DNA of 64,000 bases from Betaproteobacteria bacterium HGW-Betaproteobacteria-16 (GCA_002840835.1 PHCQ01000017.1:1-64000), one strand, 5' to 3'; shown: positions 52,006 through 61,759, numbered from the stretch's first letter. Translations and numbers: made by a program. The notes: generated by a model not told the origin, from the letters alone.

Positions 52006-52872
52006 TCATGTCTTCATGACGGCGCCGAAGCGCTGGCCTGTGAGTTTCAACCCTGCCCACACCAACAAGCTGGACAGCACCAGCAACAAGAAACCAAACG
52101 CCGCGCCCTGGTTCCAGTTGAATCGGGTGATGAACTGGGTGTAGATCTGCTCGGTGAACCACAGCGAGTTCTTGCCACCCAGCAGCGTGGGTGTGAGGTA
52201 GTTGCCCAGGCAGAGCATGAAGACGACGATGCTGCCAGCGGCGATGCCGGGCGCGGCGTGGGGGATGACGATGCGGCGCACGATGTTGGCGGTGCTGCCG
52301 CCGAGGTCGTAGGCGGCCTCGATCAGGCTGTCGTCCAGGCTTTCCAGGCTGTTCACCAGCGGAATCACCATGAACAGCAGCGACGCATACACCAGACCCA
52401 CAAGGATGGTCGCGTCGCGGTAGAGCAGCTCTACCGGCTGGTCGGCCAGGCCCACGGCCTGCAGCACGCTGGAGACCACACCGGTTTCACGCAACAGGAT
52501 CAGCCAGCCCAGGGTGCGCACCATTTCACTGACCCAGAACGGCAGCAGGCACAGCACCAGCAGCACGGTCTTGGCGCGGCCCTGCGCCACCTTGGCGATG
52601 TACCAGGCGGCCGGAAAGGCTAGCAACAGTGTGAGCACAGTGGCCAGCACCGACAGCGTGGCGGTGCGCACAAAGGTGTTCCAGTACAGCGGCTCGTCAA
52701 CGAAGGTGCGGTACTGGTCCAGGCTGAAGCCGTACTCGCCCGGCCCGGTGCGCGCCTGCAGCGAGAGCACCAGCAATTCCACATGCGGCAGGATGACCAG
52801 ACCCATCAGCCACAACAAGGCAGGCGCGAGCAGCACCCAGAGGAAGATGCGGCGGTGGCTCGACTCGTTCAT
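52006..52872 (-). CDS. potB: Polyamine ABC transporter permease, PotB type
   Basis: The 288-residue product begins MNESSHRRIFLWVLLAPALL and has six helices, with the EAA loop IEAAYDLGGSTANIVRRIVI. The long periplasmic loop after helix 1 (SLDQYRTFVDEPLYWNTFVR) is typical of PotB. It pairs with PotC to form the membrane channel. It is bordered on both sides by copies of the dispersed repeat (G upstream, F downstream). Confidence 0.87.
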   Translation of the reverse strand: MNESSHRRIFLWVLLAPALLWLMGLVILPHVELLVLSLQARTGPGEYGFSLDQYRTFVDEPLYWNTFVRTATLSVLATVLTLLLAFPAAWYIAKVAQGRAKTVLLVLCLLPFWVSEMVRTLGWLILLRETGVVSSVLQAVGLADQPVELLYRDATILVGLVYASLLFMVIPLVNSLESLDDSLIEAAYDLGGSTANIVRRIVIPHAAPGIAAGSIVVFMLCLGNYLTPTLLGGKNSLWFTEQIYTQFITRFNWNQGAAFGFLLLVLSSLLVWAGLKLTGQRFGAVMKT

Positions 52873-52923
52873 GACTGCATGTCATCCACCGGCGCGCGGC
52901 TGGCCACGCACGACACGATCCGG

Positions 52924-53020
52924 CCAGGGACACCGCCGGGCCGGCTCTGCCGGACGGCAGGTGTCGCCCCCTTGAGGGGGGATGCGGCCACACGCAGTGG
53001 GCAAGCGACGGGGGTGGGCC
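52924..53020 (+). repeat. Dispersed hairpin-rich intergenic repeat, copy G
   Basis: This diverged copy lies between potA and potB, with its G-rich end touching the potA stop (53021-53023). It keeps the CCCCCTTGAGGGGG hairpin and shares an AGCGAC-GGGGGT ending with copy F, so these two may be the closest relatives. Confidence 0.75.
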
Positions 53021-54154
53021 TCATGCATGAAAACACCAGGCCTGCGCCGGCTGGTAGGCAAAATGGACCTGCTCGCCATGCTGCAGATCGGCCAGCCGAC
53101 CGGTGAGTGGCAGCGCAATGTGCAAGGGCGCACCAGAGGTGACTTCGTTCACCTGCACGGTGGAATTGCCCCCGTCGAACAACACGCTGTGAACCGTGGC
53201 GCTGAACGCCGGGTCGCCTGCGGGCAGTTCGCTGGCCTGGCGGCCAATCTCAATCGCTTCAGGGCGCACGAAGAGCACCGCCGTCTGGCCCACGTCCAGC
53301 GAGCCCACGCGCTGCGACCACAGGCCCAGACCGCTGGCGGTGCGCAGCAGCACCTGCTCACCGTTGCGCGCCTCGATGCGACCTTCGAACCTGTTGTTGT
53401 TGCCGACAAAACCCGCCACAAATGCGGTGGCCGGCTGGTAGTAAAGCTGTTGCGGGCTGCCGACCTGCTCGAAGCGGCCATGATTCATGACGGCGACCTG
53501 ATCGGACATGACGAGTGCTTCCGACTGGTCGTGCGTGATGTACACGAAGGTGGTGCCCACTTCGGCCTGCAGCTGCTTGAGCTCCACTTTCATGTGCTCG
53601 CGCAGCTTGAGATCGAGCGCACCGAGCGGTTCATCGAGCAGCAACAGTGCGGGTTCGAGCACCAGCGAACGGGCGATGGCCACGCGCTGCTTCTGCCCGC
53701 CGGAGAGTTGGTCGATGCGCTTGCCTTCGCTGCCGGGCAGGCCCACGCGCCGCAGCATGTCGGCCACCTTCGCCTTGGCGGCGGCGCTCTTGACGCCGCG
53801 CCGCTCCAGCCCGTAGGCGATGTTCTCGCCCACGTTCATCATGGGAAACAGCGCCAGGTGCTGGAACACCATGTTGACCGGGCGCCGGTTGGGCGCCACG
53901 CCCAGCATGGACGCGCCCTTGATGCGCAGGTCGCCACCATCAGGGGCAATGAAGCCCGCGATCATGCGCAGCAGCGTGGTCTTGCCGCAGCCCGAGGGGC
54001 CGAGGATGGAAAAGAAAGATCCGCGGCGAACGCTGAAACTGAGGTCCTGCACTGCCACAAACGCCGCAAAGCGTTTGTGCAGGGACAGCACCTCCAGATC
54101 GTGCTCGCCGGCTCCAGCGGGTGCGGCAGGTGCGGCGGGTAGTGGGTTCGGCAC
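53021..54154 (-). CDS. potA: Polyamine ABC transporter ATP-binding protein, PotA type
   Basis: The 377-residue ATPase contains Walker A ILGPSGCGKTTLLRMIAG, signature DQLSGGQKQRVAIARSLV, Walker B ALLLLDEPLGALD and the switch His in YITHDQSEALV. A C-terminal TOBE-type domain follows from about residue 285 (AVLFVRPEAIEIGRQ). It energises the PotBC permease. It lies nine bases after potD, which fits a single transcript. Confidence 0.93.
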   Translation of the reverse strand: MPNPLPAAPAAPAGAGEHDLEVLSLHKRFAAFVAVQDLSFSVRRGSFFSILGPSGCGKTTLLRMIAGFIAPDGGDLRIKGASMLGVAPNRRPVNMVFQHLALFPMMNVGENIAYGLERRGVKSAAAKAKVADMLRRVGLPGSEGKRIDQLSGGQKQRVAIARSLVLEPALLLLDEPLGALDLKLREHMKVELKQLQAEVGTTFVYITHDQSEALVMSDQVAVMNHGRFEQVGSPQQLYYQPATAFVAGFVGNNNRFEGRIEARNGEQVLLRTASGLGLWSQRVGSLDVGQTAVLFVRPEAIEIGRQASELPAGDPAFSATVHSVLFDGGNSTVQVNEVTSGAPLHIALPLTGRLADLQHGEQVHFAYQPAQAWCFHA

Positions 54155-54163
54155 CGCAGCCGC

Positions 54164-55231
54164 TTACTTCGCGGCCTTCACGCGGTCGAGCACGCGACCT
54201 TCGATGTCTTCAATGCCGGCGGGCACGGCCGGGTACCACTTGATGTTGTTCAAGGCCGCTTCGGGGAAGCTCTCGGCAAATTGCTTCTTCAGGCCGGCGT
54301 CCATCATCTGGTCGGCGCCCTTGGAAGCGGTGAAGTTGCCCGCAGCCCCTGCCACCTTGGCGGCAATCTCGGGTCGCATGTTGAAGTTGATCCAGGCGTA
54401 GGCGGCGGCATCGTTGCGGCCCTTGGCGGGAATGGCGAAGGTATCGACCCAGCCCAGCGCGCCGGACTTGGGCGCGATGAATTTCACGTCCGGGTTGGCC
54501 TTGTTGAGCTCCCAGCCGCCGGTGTCCCACATCATGGCGGTGGTGAGTTCACCGGAGCGGATGCCGGCCAGCAACTGGTCCTTGCCGTCCCAGTAGAACT
54601 TCACGTTTTTCTTGCAGTCGGCGAGCTTCTTGCCCATCTCGTCCATCAGCGCGCCGTAGGCCTTGGGATCGTTGTAGAGCGCGAACGGGTCCTTGCCCGA
54701 AGCGAAGGCCATGGCGATCAGCGTGGGGCGCTTCAGCCGCATGCTGACCTTGCCGGCGTTTTCGGCGGCGCAGAGGTCGGCGTAGTCGGTGGCCTTGGAA
54801 GTCTTGGTGTTGACCACCAGACCGTCGGTGCCCCAGATGTGCGGCACGCCGTACACAGCGCCACCCACGGTGGTGTTTTTCTTGGTGGCTTCGAGCATGG
54901 AAGGGATGAACAGATCGGCCTTGATCTTGCTCATGTCCATGGCCTTGTAGATCTTGAATTCGGTCTGCGGACCGGCGATGCGGTCCTGGCTGGGCTGGGC
55001 GAGGTCAAAGCCGGCACCGGCGGTGGCGCGCAGCTTGGAGATCATTTCTTCGTTGTTGGAGGTGGTGACCTCGACCTTGAAGCCGGTTTCCTTGGTGAAC
55101 TGCTCGATCACGTCCTTGGGTGCATACCCGCCCCAGGTCAGCAGGCGCAGCGTCTTGTTGTCTTGCGCGTGGGCAGCACCAGCAGCAACCACCAGGGTGG
55201 CAAGGACAATTCGGGTCAGGGAACGCTTCAT
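54164..55231 (-). CDS. potD: Polyamine ABC transporter periplasmic binding protein, PotD type
   Basis: The 355-residue receptor starts MKRSLTRIVLATLVVAAGAA with a signal peptide cleaved near AHA-QD. The mature start KTLRLLTWGGYAPKDVIEQF and KVEVTTSNNEEMISKLRA are typical of the PotD/PotF group, as is VYGVPHIWGTDGLVVNT. It is the first gene of the operon and is divergent from nspC across 218 bases that must hold both promoters. An upstream in-frame ATG would put 12 residues before the signal and is not favoured. Confidence 0.9.
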   Translation of the reverse strand: MKRSLTRIVLATLVVAAGAAHAQDNKTLRLLTWGGYAPKDVIEQFTKETGFKVEVTTSNNEEMISKLRATAGAGFDLAQPSQDRIAGPQTEFKIYKAMDMSKIKADLFIPSMLEATKKNTTVGGAVYGVPHIWGTDGLVVNTKTSKATDYADLCAAENAGKVSMRLKRPTLIAMAFASGKDPFALYNDPKAYGALMDEMGKKLADCKKNVKFYWDGKDQLLAGIRSGELTTAMMWDTGGWELNKANPDVKFIAPKSGALGWVDTFAIPAKGRNDAAAYAWINFNMRPEIAAKVAGAAGNFTASKGADQMMDAGLKKQFAESFPEAALNNIKWYPAVPAGIEDIEGRVLDRVKAAK

Positions 55232-55449
55232 GGGGAAACTCACTTTCAGCAGTGTGTGACAGGACATGGAAACAGAGGATGGGAGCAGTGAAGGCCCGGC
55301 GGGCCTTGCCTCCGGGTGGGAACAGCGCTTCAGGAGCGCAGAATCCGGGAAAGCCCAGAATAAGTCAAGTCAATGACGTTTTGATGACGCATCTGCCCTG
55401 ATGCCGCCACGGCTGGAGGCTCCCAAGGAGGCGCTGGGATAATCGGTGC
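55232..55449. promoter_or_regulatory. Divergent promoter region of polyamine uptake and synthesis genes
   Basis: The 218-base spacer between potD and nspC is locally AT-richer at about 55355-55390 and contains TGACG twice, eleven bases apart (TGACGTTTTGATGACG). No clear palindrome was found. A shared regulator for both directions would be sensible. Confidence 0.35.
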
Positions 55450-56568
55450 ATGTCAGCGTCCCGTCTACCCACCCCCTACTACCTGATCGACAAGTCCCGC
55501 CTGCTGCCCAACCTGGAGAAGATGGCCTGGCTGCGCCAGACTTCCGGCGCGAAGTCGCTGCTGGCGCTCAAGTGCTTTGCCACCTGGTCGGTGTTCGACT
55601 TCATGGCCGAATACATGGACGGCACCACCAGCTCTTCGTTGTACGAAGTGCGCCTGGGCCGCGAGAAATTTCCCGGCGAAACCCACGCCTACTCGGTGGC
55701 CTGGGCCGATCACGAGATCGACGAAGTGATGGGCCACTGCGACAAAATCATCTTCAACACCCTGGGGCAGCTGCGCCGCTTTGATGCCGCCTCGCAAGCC
55801 AAGGTGCGCGGCCTGCGCGTGAACCCGGGTGTGAGCTCGTCCAGCTTCGACCTGGCCGACCCGGCACGGCCTTTCTCTCGCCTGGGTGAGCACGACCCGG
55901 CCGCCATAGAGCGCGCATTGGGCGAGATCGGCGGCATCAGCGGTTTCATGTTCCACAACAACTGCGAGAACGGCCGGCTGGAGCGCTTCGGCGAAATGCT
56001 GGACCACATCGAACAGCGCTTCGGCCACCTGATCCGCCGCATGGACTGGATCAGCCTGGGCGGCGGCATCGCCTTCACCCACCCGGACTACCCGCTGGCC
56101 GCGTTCGCCGAGCGCCTCAAACGCTTTGCCGGCAAGTACGAGGTGCAGGTTTATCTGGAGCCCGGCGAGGCCGCCGTGGCCAACTCCACCACGCTGGAAG
56201 TGAGCGTGCTTGACACCCTGCACAACGGCAAGAACCTGGCCATCGTGGACAGTTCCATCGAGGCCCACATGCTCGACCTGCTGGTGTACCGCTACAGCGG
56301 TCGCATCGAACCCAACCAGGGGCCGCACGAATGGATGGTCTGCGGCAAATCGTGCCTGGCCGGCGACATCGTGGGTGAGTTCCGGTTCGAGCAGCCACTG
56401 AAGGTGGGCGACCGCCTGTCCATCGAAGACGCAGCTGCCTACACCATGGTCAAGAAGAACTGGTTCAACGGCGTGAAGATGCCGGCGATTGCGGTGCGCG
56501 AACTCAATGGCGAAGTGCGCCTGGTGCGCGACTTCGGCTACGCAGACTTCGCGGCTGCACTGTCCTGA
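55450..56568 (+). CDS. nspC: Carboxynorspermidine decarboxylase
   Basis: The 372-residue PLP enzyme starts MSASRLPTPYYLIDKSRLLP and has the PLP Lys in SLLALKCFATWSVFDF, GISGFMFHNNCENGRLE, DWISLGGGIAFTHPDYPL and CGKSCLAGDIVGEF with the C-terminal Cys of alanine-racemase-fold decarboxylases. It removes CO2 from carboxy(nor)spermidine to give (nor)spermidine. The next gene is the matching dehydrogenase, so the alternative spermidine route through aspartate semialdehyde is complete here. It is divergent from the polyamine uptake operon. Confidence 0.95.
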   Translation: MSASRLPTPYYLIDKSRLLPNLEKMAWLRQTSGAKSLLALKCFATWSVFDFMAEYMDGTTSSSLYEVRLGREKFPGETHAYSVAWADHEIDEVMGHCDKIIFNTLGQLRRFDAASQAKVRGLRVNPGVSSSSFDLADPARPFSRLGEHDPAAIERALGEIGGISGFMFHNNCENGRLERFGEMLDHIEQRFGHLIRRMDWISLGGGIAFTHPDYPLAAFAERLKRFAGKYEVQVYLEPGEAAVANSTTLEVSVLDTLHNGKNLAIVDSSIEAHMLDLLVYRYSGRIEPNQGPHEWMVCGKSCLAGDIVGEFRFEQPLKVGDRLSIEDAAAYTMVKKNWFNGVKMPAIAVRELNGEVRLVRDFGYADFAAALS

Positions 56569-56588
56569 GGCTCCCCTCGACGGCCCAC

Positions 56589-56605
56589 CCCGCCCACACG
56601 GCGGG
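56589..56605. terminator. GC hairpin between nspC and the dehydrogenase gene
   Basis: CCCGCC, CACAC, GGCGGG, with a T-rich stretch (TTCTTTCTTC) a few bases later. It lies about 20 bases after the nspC stop and may attenuate or stabilise the operon message. Confidence 0.35.
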
Positions 56606-56654
56606 CGGGCGCGTTCTTTCTTCAACCCACCTCCGACGAAAGGAATTCGACGAC

Positions 56655-57905
56655 ATGAAGCGCAATGTGCTCATCATCGGCGCCGGTGGCGTGGCTCAAG
56701 TGGCGGCGCACAAATGCGCCCAGAACAACGACGTGCTGGGCGACATCCACATCGCCTCGCGCAAGATCGCCAAGTGCGAGGCCATCATCGCCAGCGTGCA
56801 AGCCAAGGGCAGCCTGAAACAGCCCGGCGTGCTGCAGGCCCACACCATCGACGCCATGGACACGCCGGCGGTGGCCGAACTCATCAGGCGCACCGGCGCA
56901 CAGATCGTCATCAACCTGGGCAGCGCTTTCGTCAACATGTCGGTGCTGGAGGCCTGCATCGCCACCGGCGCGGCCTACATGGACACCGCCATTCACGAAG
57001 ACCCGCTGAAGATTTGCGAGCCCGCGCCCTGGTACGCCAACCACGAGTGGAAGCGGCGCGAGCAGTGCAAAGCAGCGGGCGTGACCGCCGTGCTGGGCGT
57101 GGGCTTTGACCCCGGCGTGGTCAATGCCTATGCGCGCCTGGCCGAAGACCGGTTCCTCGACGTCATCCACAGCATCGACATCATCGACATCAACGCCGGC
57201 CGCCACGACCGCTGGTTCGCCACCAACTTCGACCCCGAGGTCAACTTCCGCGAATTCACCGGCACAGTGATGTCCTGGCAGCAGGGCCAATGGAAAGAAA
57301 ACAAGATGTTCGAGGTGAGCAACACCTGGGACTTGCCGGTGGTCGGGGAGCAAAAGGCCTACCTCACTGGCCACGACGAACTGCACTCACTGGCCAGCCG
57401 TTACCCGCAGGCCGACTTGCGGTTCTGGATGGGCTTTGGGGAACACTACATCAACGTGTTCACCGTGCTGAACAACCTGGGCCTGCTGTCCGAACAACCC
57501 ATCAAAACCGCCGAAGGCCTGGAAGTGGTGCCGCTGAAGGTCGTCAAAGCCGTGCTGCCCGACCCGGCCAGCCTGGCCCCGAGCTACTCCGGCAAGACCT
57601 GCATCGGCGACTGGGTCAAAGGCACCAAGGACGGCAAAGCCGCCGAGGTGTTCATCTACAACGTGGCCGACCACGCCGAAGCGTACGCCGAAGTCGGCAG
57701 CCAGGGCATCTCTTACACCGCCGGTGTGCCACCAGTGGCCGCCGCCCTGTTGATCGCCGATGGCACCTGGGACACCGGCACCATGGTCAATGTGGAAGAC
57801 CTGGACCCGGCACCCTTTTTGCGCCTGATGGACCGCATGGGATTGCCGACGCGGGTGCGGGACAGCAACGGCGACCGGCCATGGCAAGAGGCCTGCGCGG
57901 GATAA
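56655..57905 (+). CDS. Carboxynorspermidine synthase (saccharopine dehydrogenase family)
   Basis: The 416-residue product begins MKRNVLIIGAGGVAQVAAHK with the NAD(P) fold, followed by IVINLGSAFVNMSVLEACI, GAAYMDTAIHEDPLKICEP and LGVGFDPGVVNAYARLA, features of carboxy(nor)spermidine dehydrogenase rather than lysine-pathway saccharopine enzymes. It condenses a diamine with aspartate semialdehyde and reduces the imine. It follows nspC after 86 bases and precedes mnmA by nine bases. Confidence 0.93.
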   Translation: MKRNVLIIGAGGVAQVAAHKCAQNNDVLGDIHIASRKIAKCEAIIASVQAKGSLKQPGVLQAHTIDAMDTPAVAELIRRTGAQIVINLGSAFVNMSVLEACIATGAAYMDTAIHEDPLKICEPAPWYANHEWKRREQCKAAGVTAVLGVGFDPGVVNAYARLAEDRFLDVIHSIDIIDINAGRHDRWFATNFDPEVNFREFTGTVMSWQQGQWKENKMFEVSNTWDLPVVGEQKAYLTGHDELHSLASRYPQADLRFWMGFGEHYINVFTVLNNLGLLSEQPIKTAEGLEVVPLKVVKAVLPDPASLAPSYSGKTCIGDWVKGTKDGKAAEVFIYNVADHAEAYAEVGSQGISYTAGVPPVAAALLIADGTWDTGTMVNVEDLDPAPFLRLMDRMGLPTRVRDSNGDRPWQEACAG

Positions 57906-57914
57906 TCGGTACCC

Positions 57915-59012
57915 ATGACGAACAGGCAACGTGTGGTAGTGGGTTTGAGCGGGGGCGTGGACTCCGCGGTGAGCGCGTACCTGCTCAAGCAGCAGGGGTA
58001 CGAGGTCATCGGCATCTTCATGAAGAACTGGGAGGACGACGACAACAGCGAATACTGCTCGTCGAACATCGACTTCGTGGACGCGGCCAGCGTGGCCGAC
58101 GTGCTGGGCATCGAGATCGAGCATGTGAACTTCGCGGCCGAGTACAAAGACCGGGTGTTTGCCGAGTTCCTGCGTGAATACCAGGCCGGGCGCACGCCCA
58201 ACCCGGACATCCTGTGCAACGCCGAAATCAAGTTCAAGGCCTTCCTGGACCACGCCATGCGCCTGGGCGCAGAGAAGATCGCCACCGGCCACTACGCTCG
58301 GGTGCGCGAGCGCAACGGCGCGTTTGAACTGCTAAAGGGCCTGGACCCGCTGAAAGATCAGAGCTATTTCCTGCACCGGCTGAACCAGGCACAGCTGAGC
58401 AAGACACTGTTTCCGGTGGGTGAACTGCCCAAGACCGAGGTGCGCCGCATCGCGGCCGAGATCGGCCTGCCCAATGCCAAGAAGAAGGACAGCACAGGCA
58501 TCTGCTTTATCGGCGAGCGGCCCTTCCGCGATTTTCTGAACCGCTACATCAGCAAGGAGCCGGGGCCGATCAAGGAGCCGAACGGGCGCACCATCGGCCA
58601 GCATGTGGGACTGAGTTTCTACACCCTGGGCCAGCGCCAGGGGCTGGGTATCGGGGGCATCCGTGCCAAAGGCGCACAAAAGGGCGGCAACGAGCACGAA
58701 CCCTGGTTTGTGGCGCGCAAGGACATGGAGAAGAACACTTTGTGGGTGGTGCAGGGCCACGATCACCCCTGGTTGCTGTCGCCGACGCTGCAGGCGCAGG
58801 ATGCGAGCTGGGTGGCCGGCGTGCCGCCCACTGCCGGCGCGCTCGCGGCCAAGACGCGCTACCGCCAGGCCGATGCCCCCTGCAGCTTCGAGGCGGCAGG
58901 TGACGCCGACTTTGCCCTGAGCTTCAGCGAGCCGCAGTGGGCAGTGACGCCTGGGCAAAGCGCGGTTCTGTACGATGGGGACGTGTGTCTTGGCGGTGGC
59001 GTCATACAGTGA
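57915..59012 (+). CDS. mnmA: tRNA-specific 2-thiouridylase
   Basis: The 365-residue enzyme has the PP-loop [18 protein letters not shown], the catalytic cysteines in [12 protein letters not shown] and [13 protein letters not shown], and [16 protein letters not shown]. It thiolates U34 of Lys, Glu and Gln tRNAs using sulfur relayed from IscS through Tus proteins or equivalents. Length is normal. It starts nine bases after the dehydrogenase stop and is followed at once by repeat copy H. Confidence 0.96.
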   Translation: MTNRQRVVVGLSGGVDSAVSAYLLKQQGYEVIGIFMKNWEDDDNSEYCSSNIDFVDAASVADVLGIEIEHVNFAAEYKDRVFAEFLREYQAGRTPNPDILCNAEIKFKAFLDHAMRLGAEKIATGHYARVRERNGAFELLKGLDPLKDQSYFLHRLNQAQLSKTLFPVGELPKTEVRRIAAEIGLPNAKKKDSTGICFIGERPFRDFLNRYISKEPGPIKEPNGRTIGQHVGLSFYTLGQRQGLGIGGIRAKGAQKGGNEHEPWFVARKDMEKNTLWVVQGHDHPWLLSPTLQAQDASWVAGVPPTAGALAAKTRYRQADAPCSFEAAGDADFALSFSEPQWAVTPGQSAVLYDGDVCLGGGVIQ

Positions 59013-59121
59013 TCTCCCCCCTGCGCCGCTGCGCGGCTTCCCCCCTCTCTGGCGCGCCCTTGGCGCTTGGAGGGGGGACGCACCCTGTGGCCCGGCAAAG
59101 CCGGTTCCACGGGTGCCCTGG
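59013..59121 (-). repeat. Dispersed hairpin-rich intergenic repeat, copy H
   Basis: In reverse orientation and directly after the mnmA stop codon, thus again with its G-rich end against a stop. The core is complete on the minus strand (GAACCGGCTTTGCCGGGCC). This copy has a longer middle hairpin region than C or E. Confidence 0.82.
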
Positions 59122-59197
59122 ATTCGGGGCATTTCGCTCCGGAAGCTGGTTTGTATCGTTTGCACCGCTCGTCGAAACGTGTCGTTGCCCCGTGTGA

Positions 59198-60973
59198 TTG
59201 CCGGACATATCTGAACCTGATTTGAAAACACCGTTTCGCGCCCATCTGCACGACTGGTTCCCGGTGTTGCGCTGGGCGCGGGGGTATGGCCGCGAGTCCT
59301 TTACCGGCGATTTCACGGCGGCGGCGATCGTCACCTTGTTGCTGATTCCGCAGAGCCTGGCCTACGCGCTGCTGGCGGGCATGCCGGCGGTGACGGGGCT
59401 GTACGCCAGCATGTTGCCGCTGGTGGTGTATGCGCTCATGGGCAGCAGCCATGTGCTGGCGGTGGGGCCGGCGGCGTTGCGGTCCATCATGTCGGCCGCT
59501 GCCGTGGGTGCGGTGGTGACCGTGGGGGGCGCCAGTTTCATTGCGGCGAGCGCGGTGCTGGCCCTGCTGGTGGGCACGCTGCTGTTGCTGATGGGCGCGC
59601 TACGAATGGGTTTTGTCTCTGGCTTTCTGAGCCACCCGGTGCTGTCGGGCTTCATCTCGGCTTCCGGCATCCTGATCATCGGCAGCCAGTTGCAGCACCT
59701 GCTGGGCCTGCCACTGCAGGGCCATGATGTGGTGACCCTGCTCAGCCAGGTGGCGAGCCAACTGGCTGCGGTGCATGGGCTGACGCTGGCGGTCGGTGGG
59801 GTGGCCATGCTGACGCTGCTGAGCATCCGCTTTCACCTCAAGCGCCTGCTGATGACCATTGGCCTGCGCGCGCCACAGGCCGACCTGCTCACCAAGGCCG
59901 CGCCCTTGCTGCTGCTGGTGCTGAGCATCGTGCTGACCTCCTGGCTTGGTTGGGACAAGCAAGGCCTGGCGGTGGTGGGCCATATTCCGAGTGGCCTGCC
60001 CACCCTGGACCTGAGTCCGCTGGCGAGCGACTGGTGGTCTCTGGTGAAGGCCTTGTTCCTGCCGGCGCTGCTGATCAGCCTGGTGTCGTTCGTGGAATCG
60101 GTGTCGGTGGCACAGACCTTTGCCTCGCGCCGGCGCGAACGCGTCGACCCCAACGCCGAGATGCGAGGTCTGGGCGCCGCCAATTTCGCTGCCGGGCTCA
60201 CGGGTGGCTTCTCCATCGGTGCCAGCTTCTCCCGCACGGTGGTGGCGGCCGATGGCGGGGCGCGCACGGCGGCATGGGGCATCTACACCGCTCTGATGCT
60301 GGCCGCCACCGCACTCTTCTTCACGCCCTACCTGCGCAACCTGCCGCTGGCGGTGCTGGCGGCCACCATCGTGGTCGCCGTCTACAGCCTGGTGGATGTG
60401 CCATCCTTCCAGCGCGTGTGGCGCTACTCCAAGGTGGATTTCACCGCGCAGGCGCTGACCTTTGCGGTCACGCTGCTGATCGATCTGGTGACTGGACTGG
60501 TGGTGGGCGTGCTGGTGTCGCTGGTGTTGCACCTGTGGCGCAGCAGTCGGCCGCACATTGCCACCGTGGGCCGGGTGCCTGGCACCGAACACTACCGCAA
60601 CGTGCATCGCCATGAGGTGGAAACGCACCCGGAAATCCTGGGTCTTCGGGTCGACGAAAGCCTGTATTTTGCGAATGCGCGCTTCCTGGAAGACCAGGTG
60701 GCGGCGCTGGTGGCATTGAACCCCGCCGTGAAGCACGTGGTGCTGCAATGCACCGCTGTGAACGACATCGACGCCAGCGCACTGGAAAGCCTGGGCACCA
60801 TTGCTCAACGCCTCAGGGAGGCAGGGGTGCAACTGCACCTCAGCGAAGTCAAGGGCCCGGTGATGGACCGGCTCAAGCGCAGCGACTTTCTTGAACGCCT
60901 GACCGGCAAGGTATTTTTCACTCACCACCAGGCAGTGACCGAACTGACCAGGGGTGAGGCCAGCGAACCTTGA
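59198..60973 (+). CDS. SulP family anion transporter with STAS domain
   Basis: The product of up to 591 residues has about 10-12 helices, with the SulP signatures IPQSLAYALLAGMPAVTGLY and AALRSIMSAAAVGAVVTV, then GGFSIGASFSRTVVAADGGA, and a cytoplasmic STAS domain from about residue 460 (ESLYFANARFLEDQVAALVA, VNDIDASALESLGTIAQRL). SulP proteins import sulfate, bicarbonate or dicarboxylates; the substrate is not decided. The first codon at 59198 is TTG and no clear ribosome site is visible, so the exact N-terminus is uncertain. Confidence 0.9.
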   Translation: MPDISEPDLKTPFRAHLHDWFPVLRWARGYGRESFTGDFTAAAIVTLLLIPQSLAYALLAGMPAVTGLYASMLPLVVYALMGSSHVLAVGPAALRSIMSAAAVGAVVTVGGASFIAASAVLALLVGTLLLLMGALRMGFVSGFLSHPVLSGFISASGILIIGSQLQHLLGLPLQGHDVVTLLSQVASQLAAVHGLTLAVGGVAMLTLLSIRFHLKRLLMTIGLRAPQADLLTKAAPLLLLVLSIVLTSWLGWDKQGLAVVGHIPSGLPTLDLSPLASDWWSLVKALFLPALLISLVSFVESVSVAQTFASRRRERVDPNAEMRGLGAANFAAGLTGGFSIGASFSRTVVAADGGARTAAWGIYTALMLAATALFFTPYLRNLPLAVLAATIVVAVYSLVDVPSFQRVWRYSKVDFTAQALTFAVTLLIDLVTGLVVGVLVSLVLHLWRSSRPHIATVGRVPGTEHYRNVHRHEVETHPEILGLRVDESLYFANARFLEDQVAALVALNPAVKHVVLQCTAVNDIDASALESLGTIAQRLREAGVQLHLSEVKGPVMDRLKRSDFLERLTGKVFFTHHQAVTELTRGEASEP

Positions 60974-60984
60974 CCTGCGCCTGA

Positions 60985-61731
60985 TCAGCCCGTGCGCCGC
61001 AACAGCCGCACATGCATGGGCCGAACGAAGCGGGCACCGTCGGCACGCTGATGCGGCTGGTAGGCCTCGCGAACGCGCTGCAGCAGATCCTCGGTGATGC
61101 GGTGGTCGGCAAAGCTGGGGTACAGCATGCGCTGCGCGAAGTCGTCGAAATCCCGGTAATGCACCGCCTGGGCAAACCGGCGCTCGCTGGCAGCCTGCCA
61201 CGAGCGCCCATCGGCCAGCGCACGGTCGAGCGCTGCCTGGGCTTCCCGCCGCACCACGCCTTCGTCGTTGTACAGGCGCACGATCTCGTTGAGTGCGCCA
61301 CCGTAGATGGGCTCTGATACGTAGAGCCACCCGCCCGGCTTCACCACGCGAGCCAGTTCGACCAGTGCCGCATCCATGAGCACAACCGGCACATGATGCA
61401 AGGACTTGAGCATCAGGGCCAGATCAAAAACGGCATCGGGAAACGGAATGGACTGGGCGCCAGCGTCGACGAAACACAGGCGCGCCTCAGGTGTGGCCAG
61501 GTTTTTCGCGTGCTGGACTGCATCGACTTCCAGCCCCACACCGGTGGCCTTCGGATGGCGCCGCACCAGTTGGCGCAGCAACCGCGCGCTGCCGCAGCCG
61601 GCTTCAACCACGCTCGCCTGCGCGAGGTCGATCAGGCCGGACAGCAGATCGAGTTCGTCGCCGGCCAGCGGCAGGCGATCAGGGTCTTCACAGGCCCGCA
61701 AATCGTTTGAAGGAGGCTCAGTTTCTATCAT
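60985..61731 (-). CDS. SAM-dependent methyltransferase, class I
   Basis: The 248-residue product has the SAM-binding motif I VVEAGCGSARLLRQLV, acidic end of strand 2 in GVGLEVDAVQH, then FVDAGAQSIPFPDAVFDLAL and the post-motif LVELARVVKPGGWLYVSEPI, typical of the Methyltransf_11 group. The acceptor is unknown. It is convergent with the SulP gene (stops 11 bases apart) and divergent from the DsrE gene. Confidence 0.85.
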   Translation of the reverse strand: MIETEPPSNDLRACEDPDRLPLAGDELDLLSGLIDLAQASVVEAGCGSARLLRQLVRRHPKATGVGLEVDAVQHAKNLATPEARLCFVDAGAQSIPFPDAVFDLALMLKSLHHVPVVLMDAALVELARVVKPGGWLYVSEPIYGGALNEIVRLYNDEGVVRREAQAALDRALADGRSWQAASERRFAQAVHYRDFDDFAQRMLYPSFADHRITEDLLQRVREAYQPHQRADGARFVRPMHVRLLRRTG

Positions 61732-61759
61732 GGGACACGTGCCTTGCGTTTTCTCAATG

